A stretch of 64,000 nt of DNA from Thalassospira profundimaris WP0211 (GCF_000300275.1 NZ_AMRN01000007.1:62001-126000); one strand, 5' to 3'. Numbered from the stretch's first letter, positions 19,211 to 28,762 are shown. Numbers and translations: made by a program. Notes: a model not told the origin generated them from the letters alone.

Positions 19211-20389
19211 ATGACTTTGATGCCGCCAGTTCCGTTCAAAAACACTCTGAACCGGGTAGTGGCCGGAGCCTTTATTTTTGGCTCAGTCATGGCAATGTCG
19301 ATGAGCTTTGCAAGCGCGCAGGCAATAGAGACCAGCGCACGTGAAGCTTTCATGATGGACTTCGATACCGGCGCTGTGCTGCTTGATAAAGAAGGGGACA
19401 CCCTGACTGAGCCGGCTTCGATGACCAAAATGATGACCGTTCATATGCTGTTCAAGTATATCAAGGACGGTCGCGTTTCGATGGACGACACCTTCCACGT
19501 AAGTGAGAAAGCCTGGCGCAAGGGCGGATCGAAAATGTTTGTAGAGGTGAACTCCAACGTTTCGGTCTCGGATCTGCTGCACGGCATTATCGTTCAGTCG
19601 GGAAATGACGCGGCAATCGTCGTCGCAGAGGGAATTGGTGGATCCGAAGAAGCCTTTGCCGAGGCAATGACCGAGGAAGCCCGCGCAATCGGCATGACCA
19701 AGTCTGTCTTTAAGAACGCCACTGGCTGGCCAGCGGACGGCCACCTTGTGACGGTTCATGATCTTGCCATTCTTGCGCGCGACACCATTCGCAATTTCCC
19801 GGACCTTTACGAGCTCTATTCCGTCAAGGAATTCACCTATAACGGTATCCGTCAACCCAACCGTAACCCGCTATTGGGCACGAGTGCCGGTGTTGACGGC
19901 CTTAAAACCGGTCACACCGAAGCGGCCGGATACGGTCTTACGGCGTCAGCCGAGCGTGACGGGCGTCGGTTGATCCTTGTGGTTAACGGTTTGGATTCTG
20001 TACGTGAACGTCGCACGGAGTCCCAAAAGCTTCTGGATTGGGGCTTCCGCGAATTTGACAACTACGATTTGTTTGCCGAGGGCGAAACCGTGAGTTCCGC
20101 CAATGTTTGGTTGGGTTCCGAAACCAAGGTTGATCTTGTCGCTGACAAAGAAATCCTTTTGACACTGCCGCGCAGTGCGAGCCGCGATATGAAGGTCACC
20201 GTCGTCTATGATGGCCCGGTGCCGGCCCCGATCAGCCAAGGCGATCAGATCGCAACACTTAAGGTCGAAGTCCCGGACCGGGACATCATCGAGTTCCCGC
20301 TTTATGCCGCCCATGATGTCGGACGCCTTGGATTTGTTGGCCGTATTGGCGCAGCCTTCAAATATCTTCTCTGGGGGGCAAACGGGTGA
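19211..20389 (+). CDS. D-alanyl-D-alanine carboxypeptidase (PBP5/6 family, S11 peptidase)
   Basis: The 392-residue protein has a signal peptide (about 1-37), the serine beta-lactam-recognition motifs SMTK at 70-73, SGND near residue 134 and KTGHTE near 235, and a C-terminal PBP5-like domain. The last residues are suitable for membrane association. It trims the terminal D-alanine from pentapeptides in peptidoglycan and sets crosslinking. It follows rlpA and overlaps the next gene, tmk, by four bases (GTGA), so the two are translationally coupled. Confidence 0.95.
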   Translation: MTLMPPVPFKNTLNRVVAGAFIFGSVMAMSMSFASAQAIETSAREAFMMDFDTGAVLLDKEGDTLTEPASMTKMMTVHMLFKYIKDGRVSMDDTFHVSEKAWRKGGSKMFVEVNSNVSVSDLLHGIIVQSGNDAAIVVAEGIGGSEEAFAEAMTEEARAIGMTKSVFKNATGWPADGHLVTVHDLAILARDTIRNFPDLYELYSVKEFTYNGIRQPNRNPLLGTSAGVDGLKTGHTEAAGYGLTASAERDGRRLILVVNGLDSVRERRTESQKLLDWGFREFDNYDLFAEGETVSSANVWLGSETKVDLVADKEILLTLPRSASRDMKVTVVYDGPVPAPISQGDQIATLKVEVPDRDIIEFPLYAAHDVGRLGFVGRIGAAFKYLLWGANG

Positions 20390-21042
20390 AGTCGAAGCCC
20401 GGTTTGTTCATCAGTTTCGAAGGCGGTGAAGGCAGCGGAAAGTCCACCCAGATCCACCATTTGGCAACCTGGTTCCGCGAGCAGGGCCGGGATGTTCTGG
20501 TCACGCGTGAACCTGGCGGCTCGCCGGGTGCCGAGGAAATCCGCAACCTTATTCTGACGGGCGATCCCGGTCGCTGGGACGCCGTAACCGAAGCGCTTCT
20601 GATGTTTGCTTCGCGTCGCGATCATGTTGAACGCACAATTCGTCCGGCCCTTGCCGAGGGAAAAGTCGTTCTTTGTGACCGGTTCGCGGACTCATCAGTT
20701 GTCTATCAGGGCTACGGCCATGGCCTTGGTGCAGACTATATCCGCAATCTTTGGAAACTGGCGATCGGCGATTTCAAACCTGATCTGACCGTAATTTTTG
20801 ATCTGCCGCTTGAAGTTGGTCTTGACCGAGCTGGAGCACGCTTTGCCAATGTCAGTGCCGCTGAGGACCGCTATGAACGCATGGGACTTGCATTTCACGA
20901 GCGCATACGTGACGGTTACCGTGAAATTGCAGCAACTGAAAAAGACCGGTGTGTCGTCATTGACGCCAGTGGAGACATCGAAACCGTAGGTGAACGTGTC
21001 ATCGCCGCTGTTCAGGGGCGCATTGCCGGGCAGGGGATCTGA
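20386..21042 (+). CDS. tmk: Thymidylate kinase
   Basis: The 218-residue enzyme phosphorylates dTMP to dTDP with ATP. It has the P-loop FEGGEGSGKST near residue 8-18, the DR(F/Y) motif CDRFADSSVVYQGYG around residue 90-104, and the lid region after LPLEVGLDRAG. The GTG start at 20386 overlaps the stop of the preceding carboxypeptidase gene. holB follows two bases after the stop; tmk-holB is a widespread pair. Confidence 0.97.
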   Translation: MKSKPGLFISFEGGEGSGKSTQIHHLATWFREQGRDVLVTREPGGSPGAEEIRNLILTGDPGRWDAVTEALLMFASRRDHVERTIRPALAEGKVVLCDRFADSSVVYQGYGHGLGADYIRNLWKLAIGDFKPDLTVIFDLPLEVGLDRAGARFANVSAAEDRYERMGLAFHERIRDGYREIAATEKDRCVVIDASGDIETVGERVIAAVQGRIAGQGI

Positions 21043-21044
21043 TC

Positions 21045-22151
21045 ATGGCCAAGGACGACCTTCCCGAAGAAGAAAACCCCTTTGACCCACGACGCAATGA
21101 TGCCCTTCTTGGCCACGAAGAGGCCGAGAAAGTTATTCTTGATGCATGGAACAGCAAACGCATGCATCACGCTTGGCTGCTCTGTGGCCCCAAGGGCGTC
21201 GGCAAGGCAACGCTTGCCTATCGTATGGCACGTTTTATCCTTTCTGGCGGCGGAAACAATGCCGGTGCAGGGCTGTTTGGCGACCAGAATGACGGTCTTT
21301 ACGTCGATCCGGAAGACCCGGTAGCGCGACGAATTGCCGGCGGCGGTCATGGTGATCTTAAGGTTATCGAGCGTCAGTACGACGACAAGAAGAAGCGCCT
21401 GCAGGGCGAAATCACCGTAGCCAGCGTGCGCACGGTTGGCAATTTCATGTCGAAGACATCGGCAGAGGGCGGATGGCGGATCGTTATTGTTGATGCCGCC
21501 GATGAACTGAACCGCAATGCTGCCAACGCGATCCTCAAGGTTCTCGAAGAACCGCCAGCCAACGCTATGATGATCCTGGTTGCCCATCATCCGGGACGGT
21601 TGCTACCGACCATTCGGTCGCGCTGTCGTCGTCTCAATCTTGGCCCGCTGCAAGATCATCAGGTTGTCGATCTTCTGGGGCGTTATTGCCCGGATATGGA
21701 TCTTGGCGCACGTGACGCACTTTCGGGTCTCGCAGAAGGCAGCATCGGTCGTGCACTTCAACTCCATGAAGTGGGCGGGCTTGAGCTTTATACCGAACTT
21801 GTCGATATCATCGCCGCACTCCCCAATGCCGATGTCGCAACCCAACACAAGTTTGCAGAGCGATTTTCACCGGCAGACAAGGACGCGGCCTTTGCAACAA
21901 TCACCGAATTGATGCATTGGTGGCTTGCGCGAATGATCCGGTTTGCCGCCACAGGGCAGGCGCCCCGCGAAGTCGTAGACGGTGAATTGCCCGCCATGCA
22001 GCGCATGGCAGCCGCGCAACCGCTTGATCAATGGCTGGAGGTATGGGAAAAGATCAACGAATTGATGGGCGCGACCCGCGGTTTGCATCTTGATCGCAAG
22101 CAAGCCTTGCTGAATGCATTCTTCATGCTTGAAGAAACCATGCGAACCTGA
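21045..22151 (+). CDS. holB: DNA polymerase III delta' subunit
   Basis: HolB (368 residues) is a clamp-loader subunit. Its AAA+ fold shows LLCGPKGVGKATLAYRMA near residue 45-62, and the sensor segment NAANAILKVLEEPPANAMMILVAH with the SRC motif TIRSRCRRLNLGPL. The Walker A is intact in form (GPKGVGKAT) with A in place of S, which is common in delta'. It is tightly coupled to tmk upstream and separated from metG by a terminator-like hairpin. Confidence 0.95.
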   Translation: MAKDDLPEEENPFDPRRNDALLGHEEAEKVILDAWNSKRMHHAWLLCGPKGVGKATLAYRMARFILSGGGNNAGAGLFGDQNDGLYVDPEDPVARRIAGGGHGDLKVIERQYDDKKKRLQGEITVASVRTVGNFMSKTSAEGGWRIVIVDAADELNRNAANAILKVLEEPPANAMMILVAHHPGRLLPTIRSRCRRLNLGPLQDHQVVDLLGRYCPDMDLGARDALSGLAEGSIGRALQLHEVGGLELYTELVDIIAALPNADVATQHKFAERFSPADKDAAFATITELMHWWLARMIRFAATGQAPREVVDGELPAMQRMAAAQPLDQWLEVWEKINELMGATRGLHLDRKQALLNAFFMLEETMRT

Positions 22152-22184
22152 CATCACTGCCCACATACCGAAATTTTGACCATC

Positions 22185-22210
22185 ACGGCCCATTTCGGGC
22201 CGTTTTGTTT
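22185..22210 (+). terminator. Terminator-like hairpin between holB and metG
   Basis: ACGGCCC at 22185-22191 pairs with GGGCCGT at 22197-22203 with a five-base loop, and a T-rich tail (TTTTGTTT) follows. It probably ends or attenuates transcription from tmk-holB, so metG-tatD-MBL may have its own promoter or be read-through controlled. Confidence 0.75.
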
Positions 22211-22237
22211 CACGACTTGCGCGAAGGATTTGCGACC

Positions 22238-23803
22238 ATGACCGGGCACAAACAGCCCTATTACATCACGACACCGATCTATTACGTCAACGACAAGCCC
22301 CATATCGGCCATGCCTATACCACGCTTGCCTGTGACGTTCTGGCCCGCTTCAAGCGCCTGGACGGTTATGACGTGATGTTCCTGACCGGAACCGATGAAC
22401 ACGGTCAAAAGGTCGACAAGTCGGCCGCGGCCAAGGGCATTGCTCCGCAGGCGTTTACAGACCAGGTATCGCAGAACTTCCGCGATCTTGCCGTTCACAT
22501 GAACTATTCCAACGATGACTTCATCCGCACCACTGAAGAACGTCACATAAAGGCGTGTCAGGCGCTTTGGAATACGTTGCTTGAAAAGGGCGAGATTTAT
22601 CTGGGCTCCTATGATGGCTGGTATTCGGTCCGTGACGAGGCGTTCTACGGCGAGAAGGAACTGATCGAAAAAGACGGCGAAAAACTTGCTCCAACCGGCG
22701 CACCGGTGGAGTGGGTGTCTGAGCCAAGTTATTTTTTCAAGTTGTCTGCTTGGGGCGACCGCCTGCTGGAATTCTACGAACAGAACCCGGACTTCATCGC
22801 ACCCCAGTCACGCCGTAACGAAGTGATCAGCTTTGTGAAGGGTGGCATGCATGATCTTTCCGTATCGCGCACCAGCTTCAAATGGGGTGTTCCGGTGCCA
22901 GGTGACGAAGACCACGTCATGTATGTCTGGCTCGATGCCCTGACCAACTATCTGACCGCGATCGGTTACCCGGATGCAGATCCGGCCAAACTTGAAAAAT
23001 ATTGGCCTGCTGACCTACATATGGTCGGTAAGGACATCCTGCGTTTCCATGCGGTTTACTGGCCTGCCTTCCTTCTGGCGGCCGGTATCACACCGCCCAA
23101 GCGCGTCTTTGCCCACGGCTGGTGGACCAACGAAGGCCAGAAGATCTCCAAATCGATCGGTAATGTGATTGATCCGTATGACCTGACCGATAAATACGGT
23201 CTGGATCAGACGCGTTACTTCCTGATGCGTGAAGTGCCGTTTGGCAATGATGGTGACTTTTCTCATCGTTCCATGGTCAACCGCATGAACAGCGAACTGG
23301 CCAACGATCTGGGCAATATGTGCCAGCGTGTTCTGTCGATGATCCACAAGAACTGCAACGCTGCGATCCCGACCCCGGGCGAGTTCACCGACGCAGACAA
23401 GGAAATCCTCACCAAGGCGCACGGCATGCTTGATACCGTGCGTCCGCTCTTTGACGAGCAGGCGTTCAACAAGGGGCTGGAAGCGATCTGGAGCCTTGTG
23501 GGTGATGCCAACCGGTATGTCGATGAAATGGCGCCTTGGGGCCTGAAAAAGACGGATCCGGCACGTATGGAGACGGTTTTGTATGTGCTGGCCGAGGTCA
23601 TTCGCCACGTCGGTATCCTTGTTCAACCAATCATGCCGGACTCAGCGGCCAAAATCCTTGATCAGCTGGTGCTGGCCGATGATCAGCGCGGGTTTGATGC
23701 GCTTGGTCCGAACAATGCCCTGAAACCGGGGTCGGGCATTCCGAAACCGGCTGGCGTTTTCCCGCGCTATGTCGAGACCGAGGATGAAGGAGAGAAGGCA
23801 TGA
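22238..23803 (+). CDS. metG: Methionine--tRNA ligase
   Basis: The 521-residue class I synthetase charges tRNA-Met. The HIGH motif is at residues 22-25 (KPHIGHAYTT) and the KMSKS motif appears as KISKSIGN near residue 305. It is the shorter form that lacks the C-terminal tRNA-binding domain. I chose ATG 22238, which follows AAGGA by about ten bases and puts YYITTPIYYVND at the expected place; an upstream TTG at 22205 adds 11 residues with no family match. Its stop overlaps the tatD start (ATGA). Confidence 0.96.
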   Translation: MTGHKQPYYITTPIYYVNDKPHIGHAYTTLACDVLARFKRLDGYDVMFLTGTDEHGQKVDKSAAAKGIAPQAFTDQVSQNFRDLAVHMNYSNDDFIRTTEERHIKACQALWNTLLEKGEIYLGSYDGWYSVRDEAFYGEKELIEKDGEKLAPTGAPVEWVSEPSYFFKLSAWGDRLLEFYEQNPDFIAPQSRRNEVISFVKGGMHDLSVSRTSFKWGVPVPGDEDHVMYVWLDALTNYLTAIGYPDADPAKLEKYWPADLHMVGKDILRFHAVYWPAFLLAAGITPPKRVFAHGWWTNEGQKISKSIGNVIDPYDLTDKYGLDQTRYFLMREVPFGNDGDFSHRSMVNRMNSELANDLGNMCQRVLSMIHKNCNAAIPTPGEFTDADKEILTKAHGMLDTVRPLFDEQAFNKGLEAIWSLVGDANRYVDEMAPWGLKKTDPARMETVLYVLAEVIRHVGILVQPIMPDSAAKILDQLVLADDQRGFDALGPNNALKPGSGIPKPAGVFPRYVETEDEGEKA

Positions 23804-24612
23804 ATGTCGCCCTTGTCGACAGCCACTGCCATCTGGACTACCCGCAGTTTTCCGACGATCTGAGCGGAACCCTTGCGCGGGCCAAAAACGCCGGCGTTGG
23901 CATGATGGTCAGCATCGGCGTTAAACTGACGACCTTTGACAAGGTCCGCGCGGTTGCCGAACAATCTGATCATATCTATTGCACGATTGGCGTTCATCCA
24001 CACGAAGCCGGCGAGGAGGGGCTTTCAAGCCCCGATGCCCTGATCGAAAAGGCATCCGACCCGAAAGTCATCGGCATCGGCGAAAGTGGTCTTGATTATT
24101 TCTATGACAATGCCCCGCGTGATGCGCAGCAGCAAAGCTTTCGTGCCCATATCGCGGCTTGCCGCGAAACGGGTTTACCCTTGATCGTCCATACCCGTGA
24201 TGCCGATGACGACACCATGGATATTCTGGAAGAAGAATATGAAAAGGGGCGGTTTACCGGCGTTATTCATTGCTTTTCCAGTTCGGCAACGCTGGCACAG
24301 CGTGCGTTGAAGATCGGATTTTATATTTCTTGTTCGGGCATCATCACCTTTAATTCCGCCAAGGAAATTCGTGCCGCTGTTGAAGACGTACCGCTAGATC
24401 GACTGTTGGTGGAAACCGACGCGCCGTATCTCGCACCAGTGCCCAAGCGCGGCAAACCAAACGAACCGAGCTACGTTGCCCATACGGCGGCGAAGCTAGC
24501 CGAAATCAAGGGTGTTACAATTGAAGAAATCACGCAAATAACGACGGATAACTTCTTCAAACTGTTCACAAAAGCTGATCGGAACAACCTGCTTGCGCTG
24601 GGAGCAGAATAA
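23800..24612 (+). CDS. tatD: TatD family metal-dependent hydrolase (DNase)
   Basis: The product is a 270-residue TIM-barrel hydrolase. Metal-site motifs are DSHCHLDYPQF at the N terminus, IGVHPHEA, GIGESGLDYFYD, PLIVHTRDADDD, GVIHCFSSS and ETDAPYLAPVPKRGKPNEPSYV. The family degrades DNA from the 3' end and has been linked to DNA repair and D-tyrosyl-tRNA turnover. It overlaps metG by four bases and is followed two bases later by an MBL gene, an arrangement common in alphaproteobacteria. Confidence 0.95.
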   Translation: MNVALVDSHCHLDYPQFSDDLSGTLARAKNAGVGMMVSIGVKLTTFDKVRAVAEQSDHIYCTIGVHPHEAGEEGLSSPDALIEKASDPKVIGIGESGLDYFYDNAPRDAQQQSFRAHIAACRETGLPLIVHTRDADDDTMDILEEEYEKGRFTGVIHCFSSSATLAQRALKIGFYISCSGIITFNSAKEIRAAVEDVPLDRLLVETDAPYLAPVPKRGKPNEPSYVAHTAAKLAEIKGVTIEEITQITTDNFFKLFTKADRNNLLALGAE

Positions 24613-24614
24613 CA

Positions 24615-25388
24615 GTGACGAAGGTAACCATCCTTGGCTGCGGCTCCTCAAATGGTGTGCCATCGGTTGGCCTTGGATGGGGAAAGTGCGACCCGAACAA
24701 TCCGAAAAACCAACGTTTACGCAGCTCGATCCTGATCGAAGAAGCTGGGAAAAAGATCCTTGTCGACGTGACACCGGATTTTCGCCAGCAGGCGCTGACG
24801 CACGGTATCGACCATGTCGATGCGATCCTGTTTACCCATTCGCATGCCGATCATGTGCATGGCATTGATGATGTTCGCTGGTTGAATGTCGCCATGGAAC
24901 GTCCGATTGATATATATGCGAATGCACAGACCATCTCGGACATCGATCATCGTTTCAATTATGTCTTCACGCCGCTGCCAGAAGGCGTTGAGTTCTATTT
25001 CAAACCGGTATTGATCCCGCATGTCATCACAGGGCCGATCACGCCAGCAGGGGTCCCAATCACGGTTTTCAGCCAAGACCACGGCTATGGCGAGACCCTG
25101 GGTTTCAAAATAGGGAAGTTTGCCTATTCAACGGATGTGGTTGAGTTCCCCGAAGAATCCAAACAACATCTCTATGATCTGGATGTCTGGGTCGTGGATT
25201 GCTTGCGGCATCGTCCGCACAACACGCACGCACATCTAGAGAAACTTCTTGGTTGGGTCGAGGAATTCAAACCCAAGCAAGTCTATATGACGCACATGAG
25301 CATCCAGTTTGACTACGCACAGGCGATGGCAGACACGCCAGACCATGTTGAACCAGCTTATGATGGCTTGGTTATTGAGGTGAACTAA
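24615..25388 (+). CDS. MBL-fold metal-dependent hydrolase (PhnP/RNase Z-like)
   Basis: The product is 257 residues long and starts at a GTG two bases after tatD. The metallo-beta-lactamase metal motif HSHADHVHG is near residue 77-85, with further ligands in FSQDHGYGETLGFKI and YMTHMS. The N terminus TILGCGSSNGVPSVG is typical of PhnP-like phosphodiesterases. The tmk-holB-metG-tatD-MBL order is conserved in many alphaproteobacteria; the natural substrate is unknown, possibly a cyclic phosphodiester. Confidence 0.92.
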   Translation: MTKVTILGCGSSNGVPSVGLGWGKCDPNNPKNQRLRSSILIEEAGKKILVDVTPDFRQQALTHGIDHVDAILFTHSHADHVHGIDDVRWLNVAMERPIDIYANAQTISDIDHRFNYVFTPLPEGVEFYFKPVLIPHVITGPITPAGVPITVFSQDHGYGETLGFKIGKFAYSTDVVEFPEESKQHLYDLDVWVVDCLRHRPHNTHAHLEKLLGWVEEFKPKQVYMTHMSIQFDYAQAMADTPDHVEPAYDGLVIEVN

Positions 25389-25441
25389 GGACAAAAGACT
25401 TCAGAGGTGAGGTCGAAATGTCCTAACTCGACACCACACCG

Positions 25442-25467
25442 AATAGTTCTATAATAGTTCTATAATA
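25442..25467. repeat. Tandem 11-base direct repeat, AT-rich
   Basis: AATAGTTCTAT occurs twice in tandem (25442-25452 and 25453-25463), followed by the first four bases of a third copy. It lies in the 115-base gap between two convergent genes. It may be replication slippage rather than a functional site. Confidence 0.6.
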
Positions 25468-25503
25468 TATATTATGACAAATTACGGCCAGTGCTTTTCC
25501 GGA

Positions 25504-26451
25504 CTATCGAACTAATGCTTCGCTGTTGACATGTATGGCATAGACGCTAGTCGTTGCCGTAATCAAAAGCTCGTTCCCCCGTGCACCGCCGAACGTTATA
25601 TTCGATACCGTTTCGGGCACCAGTATCTTGCCAAGCAGAACACCTGTCGGATCAAAGCAATGCACGCCGTCCGCCGCAGAACTCCAGACATTGCCATAGC
25701 AATCAACTCTGATCCCGTCAGGCAATCCGTTGTCGATCTCGGCAAAGTCACGACCGTTTTCAAGTCTGTTTCCGTCAACAATGTCGTAAACCCGAATGAC
25801 CGCCGGTATAGCCTCGTCGTGGCTGCTGCCTGATTCCGCGATATAAAGCAGCGTCTCATCATTCGAGAATGCCAAATCGTTTGGTTTATGAAACTCGGGT
25901 GTCACGCTGGCTAAAGTGCCCGTTTCGGGATCAAGGCGAAATACATTGTTGTATTTCTGCTCCGGTGCGGCCTTGTAGCCCTCATAATTCGACAATATTC
26001 CGTAGGTCGGGTCGGTAAACCAGATAGACCCATCGGATTTGACGACAACGTCGTTTGGCGAATTAAGCCGCCTGCCCTCAAATCCATCGGCAAGTATCGT
26101 GATTGCGCCATTATGTTCGGTTCGTGTTACAGATCGCGTGCCGTGCTGACAGGTAATTAGACGACCGTTCACGTCCATCGTATTGCCGTTGGCAAAGTCG
26201 GAATTCCCCCGGAACACGTTGACCGAACCATCACACATCCAGCGGAAAATCTTCTGATTTGGAATGTCAGAAAACAACAGGCACTGATGTGCTGGAAACC
26301 AAACAGGTCCCTCTGTCCACAAATGCCCGCCAGAAATTTTTCTCAGCCTGACATTTGGCAATACAAGGTCGCGGAACCGACGGTCAAGAACCTGATAGGG
26401 TTCCACCATTCCGAATGCATCTTGATGCTTGTCTGCGGCACAGTTTGCCAA
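25504..26451 (-). CDS. SMP-30/gluconolactonase/LRE-family protein
   Basis: This 315-residue six-bladed beta-propeller is like those of gluconolactonase, luciferin-regenerating enzyme and senescence marker protein 30. Family segments include GGHLWTEGPVWFPAHQCLLFSDIP, RLNSPNDVVVKSDGSIWFTDPTYG, FHKPNDLAFSNDETLLYIAES and LPDGIRVDCYGNVWSSAADGVHCFDP, which carry the calcium-ligating Glu, Asn and Asp. It likely hydrolyses a sugar lactone. A TTG start at 26451 is supported by AAAGGA eight bases upstream; an internal ATG at 26409 has no ribosome site. No sugar-pathway neighbours are visible. Confidence 0.92.
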   Translation of the reverse strand: MANCAADKHQDAFGMVEPYQVLDRRFRDLVLPNVRLRKISGGHLWTEGPVWFPAHQCLLFSDIPNQKIFRWMCDGSVNVFRGNSDFANGNTMDVNGRLITCQHGTRSVTRTEHNGAITILADGFEGRRLNSPNDVVVKSDGSIWFTDPTYGILSNYEGYKAAPEQKYNNVFRLDPETGTLASVTPEFHKPNDLAFSNDETLLYIAESGSSHDEAIPAVIRVYDIVDGNRLENGRDFAEIDNGLPDGIRVDCYGNVWSSAADGVHCFDPTGVLLGKILVPETVSNITFGGARGNELLITATTSVYAIHVNSEALVR

Positions 26452-26514
26452 TTGAACGTCCTTTGCTAAATGTATCTGATGTCCGAATGCTTACGCGCAT
26501 AGGCGCAAAGGCCC

Positions 26515-26661
26515 TTAACGCGCCAACTGTTGCCGTCCATAAATCAACAACATCCCGATGATCACGACCCCGAACACAACCTGTGGGAAGGTATCGGCAG
26601 GAATATCAACACCAAGTTGGGTAAAATACCGCTGGACTAGGTTCTTGTTCGGCACCACCAA
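26515..26661 (-). pseudogene. Possible remnant: C-terminal end of a membrane transport protein
   Basis: An open minus-strand frame of 48 codons ends at TAA 26517-26515 and is closed by a stop just upstream (26664-26662). It encodes a polar stretch (VQRYFTQLGVDIPADTFP) followed by one hydrophobic helix and a short basic tail ending RQQLAR. This looks like the last transmembrane helix of a permease, perhaps of the LivM branched-chain type; the family call is tentative. There is no good start or ribosome site. It sits between tctE and the lactonase gene, as if a gene had been deleted from its 5' side. Confidence 0.35.
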
Positions 26662-26678
26662 TCAGCAGGACTGGGCAA

Positions 26679-28100
26679 TCAGTGTTCTTTGCGCTCGTCC
26701 AAAGGCGCCATATCGAAACTGATACTGAAGATGCACCCACTATGCTCTTTGGGTTGCGTCAGTTTTACCTTGGTTTCATGCCGGGCGGCGATTTCCTTGA
26801 CGATGGAAAGTCCCAGGCCGCATCCCTCGTCATATCCGGCATCATTGATCCGATAGAACCGCTTGAAGACATCCTTGCGATGTTCGACCGGAATACCCGG
26901 GCCGTTATCTTCGACGGTCAATGTCACCTTGTTTTTGCCAGTATTCTGTTCAAGCCGAACGGTCACTGCACTGCCACTTGGGCAGTAAGTCAGTGCGTTA
27001 TGGACAAGGTTTTTAAGCAACTCTTCAATCAAGGTCGCATCACCCATAATCCACGTAGGCTCAGTGATCCCTTCATATCCAAGATCAATACCACGCTCGA
27101 TCGCGACCGGCACTTTTGATCCGGTTACCGCACGGGTAATCTCACACAGATCGATCTTGTCAAATGGTCGGCCGGCAAGGCCTTCGGGTGCGGCACGTGC
27201 GGATGCCAGCAACTGATTGGCCAGATGTGATGTCTGCCGGGTCGAGGCCGCGATGGTATCCATGATCTGGTGGATTTTCTCAGGATCCTTTTCACGCTGA
27301 CCAAGTTCGGCCTGGGTTCGAAGGGCGGCCAAGGGTGTTCTAAGCTGATGCGCAGCATCTGCGGTAAAGCGTTGCATGGTCTTCAGGCTGTTTTCCAGCC
27401 GCCCGAAAAGCTGGTTGATGGCGCCCACCAGATGGCGCACCTCGATTGGCACATCGTGCAAAATCGGTCTGAGATCACTCGGAGAACGGCGATTAAGCGC
27501 CTCCTCCAAGCGGGCCAGCGGTTTGAGGCCCTGACCAATCCCGAACCAGACGATCATGGCGGCAATGACAATCAGCAAGATCTGGCGCGCCGCGGCACTG
27601 GCAAGAATATCCTCGCTAAGCCTTGTGCGGGTTCCCATGGTTTCGGCAACCAGCACATGAAAACGGGTCGCTTTGCGAACACTGGCCACATAGCGTGAAA
27701 GCGCGCCAATCCGCACCGTTTCGCCGTTATAAACCGCATCATAGAAAACCGGTTCTTCGCGTAATGGCAGGAACTTTTCGGGCACCGGTGGCAGATCTTC
27801 GTAGCCCGTAATGAATTCGCCCTGTGCGGTACTAACCTGATAGAAAACCCTGTCTTCCGCCGCACTTGTCAGCATCTCAAGCGCGACATAGGGCACGTCC
27901 ACCTCGATCTTGCCACCGATCAGGACAACACGGTCCGCAATGGCTAGTGCAGAACTTAAAAGTGCACGGTCAAATGCTTGGTTTGTCGAATTAACTGCGT
28001 TACTGCGGACTTCAAGCAGCATCAGGGAACTGACCACCAAAAGCGGGATCAGCAGCGATATGACAAGCCTGCGCCGAAGCGATCGATTACGCCATTTCAT
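26679..28100 (-). CDS. tctE: Sensor histidine kinase, TctE type
   Basis: The 473-residue membrane kinase has transmembrane helices at about 13-31 and 172-190, enclosing a periplasmic sensor domain (2CSK-N-like, about 35-165). The phospho-acceptor is His251 in TADAAHQLRTPLAALRTQ, and the ATPase domain shows LLKNLVHNALTYCP, VEDNGPGIP and GCGLGLSIVKEI. Its ATG overlaps the stop of the response regulator gene (ATGA). TctE/TctD pairs elsewhere control tricarboxylate transport, and a tctCBA operon lies about 5 kb away in the same block, making it the probable target. Confidence 0.93.
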   Translation of the reverse strand: MKWRNRSLRRRLVISLLIPLLVVSSLMLLEVRSNAVNSTNQAFDRALLSSALAIADRVVLIGGKIEVDVPYVALEMLTSAAEDRVFYQVSTAQGEFITGYEDLPPVPEKFLPLREEPVFYDAVYNGETVRIGALSRYVASVRKATRFHVLVAETMGTRTRLSEDILASAAARQILLIVIAAMIVWFGIGQGLKPLARLEEALNRRSPSDLRPILHDVPIEVRHLVGAINQLFGRLENSLKTMQRFTADAAHQLRTPLAALRTQAELGQREKDPEKIHQIMDTIAASTRQTSHLANQLLASARAAPEGLAGRPFDKIDLCEITRAVTGSKVPVAIERGIDLGYEGITEPTWIMGDATLIEELLKNLVHNALTYCPSGSAVTVRLEQNTGKNKVTLTVEDNGPGIPVEHRKDVFKRFYRINDAGYDEGCGLGLSIVKEIAARHETKVKLTQPKEHSGCIFSISFDMAPLDERKEH

Positions 28101-28762
28101 GTTTTTTTCAACAGATAGCCAAGACCGCGAACGGTCTGGATTTTTACATCGGCCGCCTCGACCCGTTTGCGCAATCGACTGATATAAAGCTCGACCGCGT
28201 TGGCACTGATATCGTCTTCAAACCCGGCCAACTGATCAACGATTTGTTCCTTGCTCAGAACATGGCCGACACGCATCAACAAGATTTCAAGGATATTAAG
28301 CTCACGCTTTGGAATATCGACATCCGTGCCATCAACCGTTACCCGTCGCGCCACAGTATCGAAACTGAGTTTCCCGCATTTAAGCTGGGTGTTATGCGTC
28401 CCGGCATTGCGCCGCATAAGCGCCCTCACCCGTGCTTCAAGCTCGACCAGCTCGAACGGTTTGGCCAGATAGTCATCCGCACCAAGATCAAGTCCCTTGA
28501 CCCTGTCTTCGATGTCACCGCGCGCGGTCAGGATCAGGACGGCACTTTCGGCTCCGCGATGACGCAGGCGTTTCAATATCTCGAGCCCGTCAAGTTTCGG
28601 AAGGTTCAGATCCAGTACCACCAGGCCATATTCCTGGGTGCGCAAAACGTCGTCAGCTTCCTCGCCATCGGCAATCACATCGACCGCATAGCCAGATTGT
28701 CGCAGGGATCCTGCAATTCCATCTGCCAGTGCTGCATGATCTTCGACAACAAGGACTCTCAT
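28097..28762 (-). CDS. tctD: Response regulator, OmpR family, TctD type
   Basis: The product is a 221-residue response regulator. The receiver domain has acidic residues in VVEDH, the phospho-acceptor Asp51 in VLDLNLPKLDG and a conserved lysine in YLAKPFEL. A winged-helix DNA-binding domain follows (residues about 125-218). I chose ATG 28762 so that MRVLVVEDH starts the receiver domain; the frame extends further upstream but with unrelated residues, and the ribosome site is weak. OmpR-type regulators bind direct repeats about 10-11 bases apart, and such a repeat occurs ahead of tctC. Confidence 0.93.
   Translation of the reverse strand: MRVLVVEDHAALADGIAGSLRQSGYAVDVIADGEEADDVLRTQEYGLVVLDLNLPKLDGLEILKRLRHRGAESAVLILTARGDIEDRVKGLDLGADDYLAKPFELVELEARVRALMRRNAGTHNTQLKCGKLSFDTVARRVTVDGTDVDIPKRELNILEILLMRVGHVLSKEQIVDQLAGFEDDISANAVELYISRLRKRVEAADVKIQTVRGLGYLLKKT

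Noticed and set aside
25442-25467. AT-rich tandem repeat as a CRISPR fragment or replication origin
   Set aside because: Only two and a bit copies with no spacers and no nearby origin genes; slippage is enough to explain it.
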